Both the position numbers and the translations under genes were made by a program. A DNA stretch of 64,000 nt from NCBI GenBank assembly GCA_963814865.1, contig CAWFEN010000014.1, positions 558,001 through 622,000 on the forward strand, written 5' to 3'. The notes beneath the pieces were generated by a model that saw nothing but the letters and a program-made list of their open reading frames with translations, made no database searches and was not told the DNA's origin. Source of the DNA: AP-15 sp963814865. Lineage in GTDB: Bacteria; Pseudomonadota; Alphaproteobacteria; ATCC43930; CGMCC-115725. Below, piece after piece: positions 1 to 8,492 of this stretch (positions within the stretch are counted from its first letter, which is position 1; each line of letters opens with the position of its first letter).

Positions 1-77
1 CGGTCGCGCATCAGCGACAATTTGTGCTGGACCAGCGGGTGCTCGACGACGATCAGACCCGGCCGTTGCTGCTGCAT
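1..77 (-). CDS. upp: Uracil phosphoribosyltransferase, N-terminal end only (partial)
   Basis: The first 25 codons of a minus-strand gene that runs off the left edge of the window. The residues following the start (GLIVVEHPLVQHKLSLMRD) match the conserved opening of bacterial uracil phosphoribosyltransferases, which convert uracil and PRPP to UMP. The ATG has a GGGAGAAG ribosome site just upstream and lies 12 bases after the URC4 stop, so it is the third gene of the same operon. In the Urc pathway this enzyme (URC6/FUR1 in yeast) makes the UMP that enters ring degradation. The identity rests on the N-terminus and the neighbours only. Confidence 0.75.
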   Translation of the reverse strand, partial: MQQQRPGLIVVEHPLVQHKLSLMRD

Positions 78-89
78 GAACACTTCTCC

Positions 90-1293
90 CTAGAACAAGG
101 TGCCGTCGCTGACGATCTGCAAAGGCGGGCTGCCGTCGGGCCGGCGCTCGAACGCGATCTCCCGTCCCGCTTGCCAACTCCCGCCTTCGAGCACGCAGGC
201 GAGCGGAAAGTCGCGCGCATTCTTGCCGAGCCGCGTGCGCACCCGCTCCGCCAGCCGATCGAGCAATGCGACCGTCAATGCCCGCCACTCGACGACGGGC
301 TCGTCCAGCGCTGAGAGCGGGCGTCGCAGCAGGCCGGGATCGCGTGGGGTGATGACTCCGCAATCGAGCAACAGGCCGCCATTGCGGTATTCGGCGAGGC
401 CGGTCAGCCCGTCGAGCCCGGTCACCGCCAACCCGCCGGCCTGGAGCGGTTCGACCAGCGAATAGGCGAGCCATTGCGACAGCTTGTGAAACGGCACCAA
501 ACCGTCGCCCGGAACCGCGAAATGCCGGCCGCAATCGCCGAGGGGAACCCCGCCGAGGCTGGTCTGGCCGGGCCAGATAGGTCCCAGCGCGAATAGCAAG
601 GTGCGCAGAATCTCGGCCGCCGCGATCGATCCGCCGCGCGCCCGCCAATGGTCCCAGAGATGTCCCGGCCGCGCCGGCGTGCCGAACCGGGCCGGATCGG
701 CGGCACATGCTGCGCCCAACCGGCGCAGCAACGTCGCGCGGCCTTCGAGCCCGACGAGCTGGTTCTCCGGGCCATGCTGCAGGGCCCCGGCGAGCCGCTC
801 CGGTGTCAGCCGGGCCAGCGCTGCGGCATCGACCCGCCACGGATCTCCGGGTTCGGCGGAAAAGAGCCCGGCCGCCATTGCCCGCAGGCTGGCGACCGCA
901 AGACCCTCCGAGCGCGGCTAGAATTTGCCCCGTCTCCGCCTCGCGAAACCGCCAGCGCGGCCCGGCGCCGGCGTCGAGCAAGACCGAAACCACCGCGAGG
1001 TCGATCCGTGCCCGTGCGGTCTTGGCCGCATCACCATCGGGCGCGACGAGCGCGGCGCGGTCGATGCCGCCTGCCGAAAAATGCCGCCAGCGGCTGTGAT
1101 AAGGAACCTCGAGATCCGGATAGCGCCGCCGGGTGATGGCGACGACACGGCGGGCAGCCTCGTCGAGCCGGTCGGGAACGAGGCGAAAGTGCCCGGTCTC
1201 GCCGCGCTCCGCCGCTGCCAAGACGATCCCGCAGCGCTCGCGCACGGCGGCGGCACTCAGCAGCGCTGCCGCTACGTCAGTCGTCGAGGGCAC
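90..1293 (-). CDS. URC4/DUF1688 uracil catabolism protein, frameshifted
   Basis: A DUF1688 (URC4/urg3) protein of the oxygen-independent Urc route of uracil degradation; its exact reaction is not settled. The gene starts at GTG 1293, overlapping the URC1 stop by 17 bases, and reads LLSAAAVRER, then RYPDLEVPYHSRWRHF, then RWRFREAETGQIL down to about position 916. The frame then breaks: one extra base near 915 must be skipped to continue as RSEGLAVASLRAMAAGLFS to the stop at 90. The span is 1204 bases (3x401+1), giving about 400 residues, the expected size for the family. Without the correction only a 262-residue C-terminal ORF (start 878) is visible. Either a sequence error or a one-base lesion. 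The family call comes from recognition of the sequence and the URC1/upp neighbours. Confidence 0.8.
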
Positions 1294-2530
1294 GGCCCTT
1301 GACGCGGTGCAATTCCTGCGGGCCAGGCAGGCCGTCCGGCGAAAAATATCCGGCCGCCTTTTTGGCCTCGATCTCGACCGCCGCGTCGAGCGGCACCAGG
1401 CGGTCCGGGATCGCCACCTGCTCGACCACCTCGATCCCCTGCGCCCGGAGCGCGTCGTGCTTGAGGTTCGACATCGACACCCAGCGGTCGATGCGGCGGA
1501 TGCCGAGCCAGTGGAAGACATCCGGCATCAATTCCTGAAAGCGCAGATCCTGCACGCCGGCGACGCATTCGGTGCGGCGGAAATAGGTGTCGGCCCGGTC
1601 GCCGCCCGGCTGCCGCTTGCGCGCGTTGTAGACGAGGAATTTGGTGACCTCGCCGAGCCCCCGTCCCTCTTTGCGGTTGTAGACGATGATCCCGATGCCG
1701 CCCTGCTGCGCGGTCTCGACGCAGATTTCGACCCCGTGCACGAGATAGGGCCGGCAGGTGCAGATGTCCGAGCCGAAGACGTCGGAGCCGTTGCACTCGT
1801 CATGGACGCGGCAGGCGATGACCGTCTCCGGCCGGGCGAGCCGCTCGATCGCGCCAAACAGATAGACCGTCATCCCGCCGATCGGCGGCAGGAACACTCC
1901 GAGATCGGGCCGGGTCACCAGTTCGGGGAACATGCCGCCGGTTTCTTCGAACAGGGTGTGCCGCAGCTCGGCCTCGCCGACGCCGAACCGGGCGGCGAGC
2001 CCCGGCAGGTGCCAAACCGGATCGATCGCCGCCTTGGTCACGCGAATCTCGCCGTTATCGAGCAATACCTTGCCGTCCGGCGCAAGCCCGCCTCCGGCGA
2101 TAAGCGATTGCAGTTCCGGCATCGCAATCCGCGCCGTGGTGACGGCGATCGTCGGCCGCACATCGATCCCGGCGCGGATATGCGCCGCAAAAACCTCGCC
2201 GACGAGGTGACCCCATGGATCGAGGGACACGATCCTGCCCGGATCGGCCCATTGCGGGCGCTGCGCGATCAGGGCCGCGGGGGCGGTGTCGGTCAGGTCG
2301 GGGCGATGGTCGCGCGCCAATACCCGGGTCGCCACCGCCAGCGCGCGATAAATGGCATAGGCACCGGAATAGGAACCGATCGCGTTGCGCCGGCGCGGCT
2401 CGGCCGGGCTCGCCACCACCGGCCCGCGTTCCGCCGCGTCGGCTGCGCCCCAGCACAGCGGCATCGCGCCGCCGCCGGCATCTCCCGGATGGGAGGTCAG
2501 ACGGATGTGCCGCGGTATCAGGTGCTCCAT
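1277..2530 (-). CDS. URC1-type GTP cyclohydrolase II homolog (uracil catabolism)
   Basis: A 417-residue protein with a C-terminal GTP cyclohydrolase II domain. The zinc site is seen as HDECNGSDVFGSDICTC (three cysteines) and the substrate loop as YNRKEGRGLGE, close to but distinct from RibA (HDECLTGD, LRQEGRGIG). The N-terminal 200 residues (HIRLTSHP, then DPVWHLPGLAARFGV) are the extension found in URC1/DUF1688-linked homologs and absent from RibA. It therefore probably acts on a uracil-derived ribonucleotide in the Urc pathway rather than on GTP for riboflavin. Start chosen at ATG 2530 because GGAAGG lies just upstream; an in-frame ATG at 2593 has no such site. First gene of the URC1-URC4-upp operon. 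Confidence 0.85.
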   Translation of the reverse strand: MEHLIPRHIRLTSHPGDAGGGAMPLCWGAADAAERGPVVASPAEPRRRNAIGSYSGAYAIYRALAVATRVLARDHRPDLTDTAPAALIAQRPQWADPGRIVSLDPWGHLVGEVFAAHIRAGIDVRPTIAVTTARIAMPELQSLIAGGGLAPDGKVLLDNGEIRVTKAAIDPVWHLPGLAARFGVGEAELRHTLFEETGGMFPELVTRPDLGVFLPPIGGMTVYLFGAIERLARPETVIACRVHDECNGSDVFGSDICTCRPYLVHGVEICVETAQQGGIGIIVYNRKEGRGLGEVTKFLVYNARKRQPGGDRADTYFRRTECVAGVQDLRFQELMPDVFHWLGIRRIDRWVSMSNLKHDALRAQGIEVVEQVAIPDRLVPLDAAVEIEAKKAAGYFSPDGLPGPQELHRVKGRALDD

Positions 2531-2695
2531 GCCGCCTTCCGCACGGAAAGGATCAACGCCGCCGAAGGTATCGGCGATGCCACCGGGCCGCAAGGCGGCG
2601 GCCTGCGTGGCGATGGCGTGAATCTGCGACGAAGCTTATCGAAACACGAGCGTTTTGCTAAGTTAGAGTAGTCGCTGTTAACCTTTGATTACAGG

Positions 2696-3640
2696 ATGGC
2701 AATGACCCTGGCGCCGGACCCGCGCAAGTTCAACGATCCCTTTCTGACCGCCAAGGGCGAGCGGCGCGCCCAAATCGCGCTGCGCGGGCTGGAGACGCTG
2801 TGGTTCAACACCGGCACCCTCTGCAACCTGACCTGCGGGCATTGCTATATCGAATCCTCGCCGAAGAACGACCGGCTCGCCTATCTGAGCGCGGCCGAGG
2901 TGGCCGAGTATCTCGACGAGATCGAAAGCGGCGGTCTGCCGACGTCGCTGATCGGTTTCACCGGCGGCGAGCCGTTCATGAACCCCGAATTGCCGGCGAT
3001 GCTCGAAGAGGTGCTGGCCCGCGGCTTTGGCGCGCTGGTGCTGACCAACGCGATGCGGCCGATGGCCAAGTGCAAGCCGGCATTATTGCGGTTGCACGAG
3101 CGTTACGGCGACCGGCTGACGATCCGCGTGTCGCTCGACCATTACGGGCGCGCGGTGCATGAAGCGGAGCGCGGCCGGCGCAGCTGGCAGCCGACAATCG
3201 ATGGGTTGTGCTGGCTCGCCCGCAACGGCTTCGCGCTGCACGTCGCCAGCCGGCGGCTTTCGGGCGAGCCGGAAGACGCAATTCGCCGCGGCTTTGCCCG
3301 GCTCTTCGCCGAACTCGGGATTGCGATCGATGCCGGCGACCCGGTGGCGCTGATGGTGTTTCCCGAGATGGACGCCGCCGCCGATGTCCCGGAGATCACC
3401 GAGGCGTGCTGGGGCATCCTCGGCAAATCGCCGGAGAGCGTCATGTGCGCGACCTCGCGCATGGTGGTCAAACGCAAAGGCGCGACGCGCCCGGCCGTGC
3501 TTGCCTGCACGCTTCTCCCCTACGACCCGCGCTTCGAACTCGGTCATAGCCTCGCCGAGGCGAGCGGTGCGGTGCCGCTCAACCACCCCCATTGCGCCAA
3601 ATTCTGCGTGCTCGGCGGTGGCGCCTGCAGCCGCGGCTGA
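2696..3640 (+). CDS. Radical SAM protein, divergent from the Urc operon
   Basis: A 314-residue radical SAM enzyme. The 4Fe-4S cluster motif CNLTCGHCY (CxxxCxxC) lies near residue 45 and is followed by the SAM-binding GFTGGEPFMNPE. A cysteine cluster at the end (HCAKFCVLGGGACSRG) may hold an auxiliary Fe-S cluster, although the protein is short for a SPASM enzyme. Substrate unknown. It is transcribed away from URC1 across a 165-base shared upstream region, so a link to pyrimidine catabolism or its regulation is possible but unproven. ATG 2702 is an alternative start because AGGATGG sits at a better distance from it than from 2696. Confidence 0.8.
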   Translation: MAMTLAPDPRKFNDPFLTAKGERRAQIALRGLETLWFNTGTLCNLTCGHCYIESSPKNDRLAYLSAAEVAEYLDEIESGGLPTSLIGFTGGEPFMNPELPAMLEEVLARGFGALVLTNAMRPMAKCKPALLRLHERYGDRLTIRVSLDHYGRAVHEAERGRRSWQPTIDGLCWLARNGFALHVASRRLSGEPEDAIRRGFARLFAELGIAIDAGDPVALMVFPEMDAAADVPEITEACWGILGKSPESVMCATSRMVVKRKGATRPAVLACTLLPYDPRFELGHSLAEASGAVPLNHPHCAKFCVLGGGACSRG

Positions 3641-3737
3641 ATGCCTCGCGCGAATTCTCCCGGTTGTCGCCGACCGCGCCAGGATAGCTGCATTTGCGCC
3701 AGTCGACGCAGGCTCGCTGCGACCCGTGGCACATGAC

Positions 3738-4409
3738 TTACAGAAACCACTGCCTCAGCGCCGCGGTTTGTCCGAGGACCTCGCTCGAACCCTCCCAGAC
3801 CATCCTTAATGCCACGAAGGTGATGATGCCGAGCCCGACCCACGAAATCCAGAAATGGCGTTCGAGCAGCCGGGCGATGAAAGTAGAGGCGACACCCATC
3901 AGCGCCACCGAGAGAACCAGCCCGAAGGCCAGCACCCAGAAATGGGCGCGCGCGGTTCCCGCCACCGCGAGCACGTTGTCGAGCGACATCGACACATCGG
4001 CGAGAACGATGCGGACCAGCGCCTCGGTGGCACTCTTGCGCTGAACCTGGACCCGGCCGCACATCCCGCCGTGGTTTTTCGCCGCGCCTTCGTTGCCGCG
4101 CGTCTCGCGCAACTCGCGGTACATCTTCCACGACACCCACAGCAGCAGCACGCCGCCGGCCAAAGTCAGCCCGATGATCTCCAGCAGCTGAGTGGTAAAA
4201 TACGCGAACAGGATGCGCAGCACGGTCGCCGCGGCTATGCCGAGAACGATGACGCGCCGCCGCTTCCCGGCCGGCAGTCCGGCCGCCGCCATGCCGACGA
4301 CGATCGCGTTGTCGCCGGCGAGCACCACGTCGATGATGACGACCGACAGCAGCGCGCCGAGTTGATTAACCCCGATCAGCACCTTTGCCACATAAGCACT
4401 GATCCGCAC
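3738..4409 (-). CDS. TerC family integral membrane protein (YjbE type)
   Basis: A 223-residue multi-pass membrane protein of the TerC family. The signature acidic motif DVVLAGDNAIVV lies in the first membrane segment and its counterpart VLADVSMSLDNVLAVAG in the second half, as expected for this two-repeat fold. TerC-type proteins are linked to metal (manganese) efflux or tellurite resistance; the YjbE subgroup is poorly characterised. A hydrophilic loop rich in Lys, Arg, Glu and Gly (RELRETRGNEGAAKNHGG) separates the halves. It stands alone, divergent from the MFS gene 19 bases away. Confidence 0.85.
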   Translation of the reverse strand: MRISAYVAKVLIGVNQLGALLSVVIIDVVLAGDNAIVVGMAAAGLPAGKRRRVIVLGIAAATVLRILFAYFTTQLLEIIGLTLAGGVLLLWVSWKMYRELRETRGNEGAAKNHGGMCGRVQVQRKSATEALVRIVLADVSMSLDNVLAVAGTARAHFWVLAFGLVLSVALMGVASTFIARLLERHFWISWVGLGIITFVALRMVWEGSSEVLGQTAALRQWFL

Positions 4410-4428
4410 ATCGTCGAGGCCGTCCCCG

Positions 4429-5580
4429 ATGCCGAAACCCGTTCTTTCGCGCCCGGCCGCGCGCCTCTCGGCGTTCTATGCGGCGACGTTTCTCGTCACC
4501 GGCATCCAGCTTCCGTTCTGGCCGGTCTGGCTCGCCGGGCGCGGACTCTCGGCCAAGGAGATCGGGATCGCCCTGGCGGCGGCGATCTGGGCAAAAGTCG
4601 CCGCGACGCCGGCAATCGGCATCGTCGCCGATCGCCTCGGGCACCGCGCAGTGATGGGCGTTCTCGCCGCGACGGCCCTTGCCGCCTATGCGGGCCTATG
4701 GCCTGTCGCCGGCTTCGGGGCGTTGCTCGCGCTCAATCTCGCCGCGTTGACCGCGCAATCGGCGCTGATGCCGCTCGGCGACACCGTCACCCTCTCAGTC
4801 GCGCGCGCGCAGGGGCTCGATTACGGGCATGTCCGCGTGTGGGGCTCGGTGAGCTTCATCCTCGCCTCGCTGTCGGGCGGCGCCGTTCTCGCCGCGACCT
4901 CGGGCGAGCGGGTGCTGCCGCTGGTAATCGGCGCATCGGCGCTGGTGCTGCTCGCCTGCCTCGGCATGCCGCCGCCTTTACGGGAGCCGGGCCGTTCCCA
5001 CCGGCGTGGCGGCATACGCCTGTTCGCCGCAGATCCGCGTTTCTGGCTTTTCATTGCCGCCGCCTCGGCGCTGCAGGCGAGCCATCAGGTCTATTACGGG
5101 TTCGGCACGCTCTATTGGCGCTCGCTCGGCTTCTCGGAGACGACCATAGGCTGGCTCTGGGCCGAGGGCGTCGTCGCCGAGATCCTGCTGTTCTGGCAGG
5201 GCTGGCGCCTCCTCACCCGGCTGGGTCCGGCCGGATTGATGGCGCTGGGCGGCGCCGCCGGGATCGTGCGCTGGAGCCTGGCCGGGCTGCTGCCGTGGCT
5301 GCCCTTCGTCGCGGCGCTGCAGCTCCTGCACGCGCTGACCTTCGGAGCGAGCCATCTCGGCGCCATGCACTTCCTGTCGCGCGCAGTCCCACCGCAGGCG
5401 GCAGCGAGTGCACAGACCGTCTATGCCGCGATCTCCTCGGGCCTCGGCTCGGGTCTGGTCATGGCCGCGGCGGGCGCGCTCTACGCGAACTATGGCGGGC
5501 ACGCCTATTTGTTCATGGCCGTCCTCTCCGCCGCCGGTCTCGCCGGCGCGGTCGGGCTGCGGCGCCCGGTGCCGCCGTGA
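4429..5580 (+). CDS. MFS transporter, PPP (phenylpropionate permease-like) family
   Basis: A 383-residue transporter with about 12 hydrophobic segments. The opening (FYAATFLVTGIQLPFWPVWL) and the spacing DRLGHR after the second helix are typical of the MFS_1-like/HcaT group (3-phenylpropionic acid transporter family). The last helices contain FGASHLGAMHFL, also usual for this group. Substrate cannot be deduced, since many alphaproteobacterial members are orphan. The start at ATG 4429 follows a short divergent intergenic region shared with the TerC gene. Confidence 0.8.
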   Translation: MPKPVLSRPAARLSAFYAATFLVTGIQLPFWPVWLAGRGLSAKEIGIALAAAIWAKVAATPAIGIVADRLGHRAVMGVLAATALAAYAGLWPVAGFGALLALNLAALTAQSALMPLGDTVTLSVARAQGLDYGHVRVWGSVSFILASLSGGAVLAATSGERVLPLVIGASALVLLACLGMPPPLREPGRSHRRGGIRLFAADPRFWLFIAAASALQASHQVYYGFGTLYWRSLGFSETTIGWLWAEGVVAEILLFWQGWRLLTRLGPAGLMALGGAAGIVRWSLAGLLPWLPFVAALQLLHALTFGASHLGAMHFLSRAVPPQAAASAQTVYAAISSGLGSGLVMAAAGALYANYGGHAYLFMAVLSAAGLAGAVGLRRPVPP

Positions 5581-5601
5581 ACCCGACTGGCGAGGCGCGC
5601 T

Positions 5602-6060
5602 CTACCTAGCGCAGCGCGGATGGGTATTGGCGGCCGTCGCCGCCTGGGCGACCGCGTAATCGTGAAACCCCTTCGGGTCCAACGTCGCGGCCATTTTCAG
5701 CATATCGGCCGCCTGCTGGCACACTTGCACCGTCGGGATCGCGCCCTGCTTCAGCGAGATCTCGTTGGCGAGGCTGGTGTCCCACGAGTCGAACTGGCTC
5801 TGGGCGTTGCGAAAGCCCTCGCGGCGGAAATGCGCGATCATGGCCCGTTGATAAGCGATGATCGCCTGTTGGTTGCGCGCGCGAAACTCGCCATAGACCG
5901 GGTCGCGGCACGCCGAACTCACCACCATCAGATTGGTCTGGAACAGCAGCGCCTGCTCCGCCTCGATGTCCGCCGCCGAATAGCAATGTCTGTCTGCGGC
6001 CGACGCGGCCTGGAACGAAACAGCAGCAAAAAACGCTGCGGCGAGCACGACCTTCCCCAT
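5602..6060 (-). CDS. Small secreted protein, function unknown
   Basis: A 152-residue protein with a clear Sec signal peptide (MGKVVLAAAFFAAVSFQAASA, cleavage after ASA), so the mature protein is periplasmic or secreted. The mature part has four cysteines (HCYSA, ACRDP, VCQQA, RCAR), which could form two disulfides, and is mostly helical with many Gln and Ala. Start chosen at ATG 6060 because GGGGGAAA precedes it and the signal peptide begins there; the open frame continues upstream without coding character. No family recognised. Confidence 0.65.
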   Translation of the reverse strand: MGKVVLAAAFFAAVSFQAASAADRHCYSAADIEAEQALLFQTNLMVVSSACRDPVYGEFRARNQQAIIAYQRAMIAHFRREGFRNAQSQFDSWDTSLANEISLKQGAIPTVQVCQQAADMLKMAATLDPKGFHDYAVAQAATAANTHPRCAR

Positions 6061-6390
6061 CGCATTTCCCCCGATAGCCATCTGCGACGGCGCCAGCATA
6101 CCCACCCGCCGGCAACGATCAAGGGCAACGAAGGCCGCCGGCGGCCGATCGGTGTCGCCGACCGGTGTCTCGGAAGAGATCAGCGGGTTATTCATTTGGC
6201 GCAGCAGCGGCCATCGCCCAACCGCCGATTGATCGATGGGGCGTCCCTCGAAGCAACCCGATACCGGTCGGGCGATAATCTCAAGCGCTCCGGTAATTGT
6301 TGTTCGGGAAGCGCGGATTTTCTTATGTTGGGGAAGCCGAAAAAGCGGTCGTCCTTCGCTTGGCGGCGCGACGGCGGGATGGAGCGGCCG
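6061..6390. other. 330-base intergenic region, no gene seen
   Basis: Divergent spacer between the secreted protein gene (minus) and the SAM hydrolase gene (plus). Short open frames here have no ribosome site, no start context and no recognisable protein. It presumably carries both promoters, but no clear -35/-10 pair or operator repeat was identified by eye. Confidence 0.4.
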
Positions 6391-7122
6391 ATGATCGTCC
6401 TGTTCACCGATTTCGGTCCGGCCGGACCCTATCTCGGCCAGGTCAAGGCCGTGCTGCAGCGCGAGGCTCCCGGGGTTCCGGTCGTCGATCTGTTCGCCGA
6501 TGCGCCGGCCGCAAAGCCCAAACCCGCCGCCTATCTGCTGGCGGCCTATGGGGTGTGGTTTCCGCCCGGCACGGTGTTTCTCGCGGTCGTCGATCCGGGG
6601 GTGGGCGGCGCGCGCCGGCCGGTTGTCGTCGAAGCCGACGGCCGCCTGTACGTCGGCCCGGACAACGGCCTCTTCGAGCTTGTTCTGCGCCGGGCCGGCA
6701 GCAGCCGCTGCCGAGAGATCCTGTGGCGTCCGCCGTCGCTGTCGGCGACGTTCCACGGGCGCGACCTGTTTGCGCCGGTGGCGGCACGGCTCGCCCACGG
6801 CGAACCATCCGGCGATATGCTGCGCGCCGGCGCCGCCGCCCGGTATCCGGACTGGCCGGCAGATCTGCCCGAAATCGTCTATATCGACGGATACGGCAAC
6901 GCGATCACCGGGTTGCGTGCGGCAATCCTCGCCCCCGAGGTGCGGCTCGCCGTCGCCGGCCATGTGCTGGCACGCGCCCGGACCTTTTCCGATGTCCCGC
7001 CCGGTGGCGCGTTCTGGTACGAGAATTCGAACGGGCTCGCCGAGATCGCCGTCAATGGCGGCCGCGCCGATCGCACGCTCGGGCTCGGCATCGGCACTCC
7101 GCTCGGGTTCGTCGCGGGCTAG
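6391..7122 (+). CDS. SAM hydrolase/halogenase-fold protein (DUF62)
   Basis: A 243-residue S-adenosyl-L-methionine hydroxide adenosyltransferase (DUF62) family protein, which hydrolyses SAM to adenosine and methionine using an activated water. Family hallmarks visible are the start MIVLFTDFG, then FLAVVDPGVGG, YVGPDNGLFE, FHGRDLFAPVAA and IDGYGNAITG. These are the Asp, Arg-Asp and Asn residues of the SAM site. The start at 6391 fits GGAG seven bases upstream; ATG 6379 is in frame and possible. Single gene. Confidence 0.85.
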   Translation: MIVLFTDFGPAGPYLGQVKAVLQREAPGVPVVDLFADAPAAKPKPAAYLLAAYGVWFPPGTVFLAVVDPGVGGARRPVVVEADGRLYVGPDNGLFELVLRRAGSSRCREILWRPPSLSATFHGRDLFAPVAARLAHGEPSGDMLRAGAAARYPDWPADLPEIVYIDGYGNAITGLRAAILAPEVRLAVAGHVLARARTFSDVPPGGAFWYENSNGLAEIAVNGGRADRTLGLGIGTPLGFVAG

Positions 7123-7134
7123 GTCGGCGCGGTT

Positions 7135-7755
7135 TCACGGCGGCGGGGCGGCCGCCTTGGTGCCCGGCGGGATGCGGAACTGACGCCGCCGCTGCAGGCG
7201 ATGCGCCAGCCCGACGCCCAAGGCGAACACGATAAATACGCCGAGCATGCCGAGGCTGAAGGAATGAATGATATCGCCGAGGACGGCGCGGAACGCGCTG
7301 CCGAAGAAATAGCCGAGGGCGATGAAGCACGCCGCCCACAACATCGCGGCAAGCAGGTTCAACGACAAGAAGCGCTGCCAGCGGATCGCGCTCAGCCCCA
7401 TCGCGAAGGAAGAAAAATTTCGCACCCCGTAAATGAAGCGGAACGACAGGATGAAGGCAGTGTTGTACCGCTCCAGCCATTGCAGCGCCGCCTCGACGCC
7501 GTGCTGCCAGCGCGGGAACCGGCTCAGCAGCTTCAGCCCGAAGTGCCGCCCGATCCAGAAATAGGTCTGGTCTCCGGCAAAGCTGCCGAGCGCGGTGGCG
7601 ACGAGCAGCAGCAACGGGTCGAGCAGACCTTGCGCCGCGGCAAAACCGGCAACGAGGACGATCGTCTCGCCTTCGAGAAAGGTCCACACAAATGCAATCG
7701 GGTAGAACCAGGCGCCATGATCGGCGATTTCAGCGATCAGCTGGCTGATGTCCAT
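7135..7755 (-). CDS. DedA family membrane protein
   Basis: A 206-residue DedA/SNARE-associated (VTT) membrane protein. The conserved signature appears as FLEGETIVLVAGFAAAQG near the start and LGSFAGDQTYFWIGRHFG after it, with the positively charged R-F-x-x-G segment (LSFRFIYGVRNFSSFAMG) in the middle. Family members move or scramble lipid carriers such as undecaprenyl phosphate and help maintain the proton motive force. The tail (LQRRRQFRIPPGTKAAAPPP) is cytosolic and basic. It faces the SAM hydrolase gene tail-to-tail. Confidence 0.85.
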   Translation of the reverse strand: MDISQLIAEIADHGAWFYPIAFVWTFLEGETIVLVAGFAAAQGLLDPLLLLVATALGSFAGDQTYFWIGRHFGLKLLSRFPRWQHGVEAALQWLERYNTAFILSFRFIYGVRNFSSFAMGLSAIRWQRFLSLNLLAAMLWAACFIALGYFFGSAFRAVLGDIIHSFSLGMLGVFIVFALGVGLAHRLQRRRQFRIPPGTKAAAPPP

Positions 7756-8027
7756 TCCCGACCATTTCCCGCCGCTCCGCGCCGCCGCCCAATCCCCTTT
7801 CGGCGCGGCGCCATGCTAGGTTTTTCTGCGGCGAGGGTCGAGCGCATTTCCGCCGCACCGCAAAACCGGGCGCGATCGTCGAACGGGCGACTTAACGGCG
7901 GATGAAGATGCCGCCGCCGAATCCTCCCATGCCGCAGGAGACGCCGAACCGATCGAGCGCGAAGACACGGGCCCATCGGCTCGATTAGGGTACGCCGCGT
8001 CCGGCCGGCAGCCGGCAAGGAGGGCCG

Positions 8028-8492
8028 ATGGCGGGTTTGTATTTCGACGAGTTCGTGGAAGGCCAGGTCTTCGAGCATGCGATCAGCCGTACCGTCACCG
8101 AAATGGACAATGTGCTGTTCTCCACCCTGACGATGAACCCGCAGCCGCTCCACCTCGACGAGGAGTTCGCGAAACAGACCGAATTCGGCCAGCGTCTCGT
8201 CAACAGCCTGTTCACCCTCGGCCTCGTCATCGGCATCAGCGTCGGCGAAACCACGCTGGGGACGACAATCGCCAATCTCGGCATGACCGACGTGCGCTTT
8301 CCCAAGCCGGTCTTTCACGGCGACACGCTGCACGCCCGCACGATCGTGCACTCGAAGCGCATCAGCCGGTCGCGCCCGGACGCCGGCATCGTCGAGTTCG
8401 AGCACCAGGGGATCAACCAGCGCGGCGAGACCGTCGCAATTTGCCGCCGCGCCGGGCTGATGAAACGCCGCCCGGCGGCGTCGGAGGGGTGA
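8028..8492 (+). CDS. MaoC family dehydratase
   Basis: A 154-residue hot-dog-fold enoyl-CoA hydratase of the MaoC group. The hydratase motif region reads NPQPLHLDEEFAKQTEFGQRLV, with the catalytic Asp/His pair in the usual positions, and the protein continues with the typical VRFPKPVFHGDTLHA. It immediately precedes the CitE-like lyase (the stop abuts the next ATG). Such MaoC-CitE pairs act on C4/C5 CoA esters such as mesaconyl-, itaconyl- or citramalyl-CoA, so hydration followed by C-C cleavage is the likely combined role. The exact substrate is inferred only. Confidence 0.85.
   Translation: MAGLYFDEFVEGQVFEHAISRTVTEMDNVLFSTLTMNPQPLHLDEEFAKQTEFGQRLVNSLFTLGLVIGISVGETTLGTTIANLGMTDVRFPKPVFHGDTLHARTIVHSKRISRSRPDAGIVEFEHQGINQRGETVAICRRAGLMKRRPAASEG

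Noticed and set aside
7899..8000. Minus-strand peptide FALDRFGVSCGMGGFGGGIF resembling a thiolase-type C-terminus
   Set aside because: It has a stop just upstream and no start, only about 30 codons; probably chance or a tiny relic.
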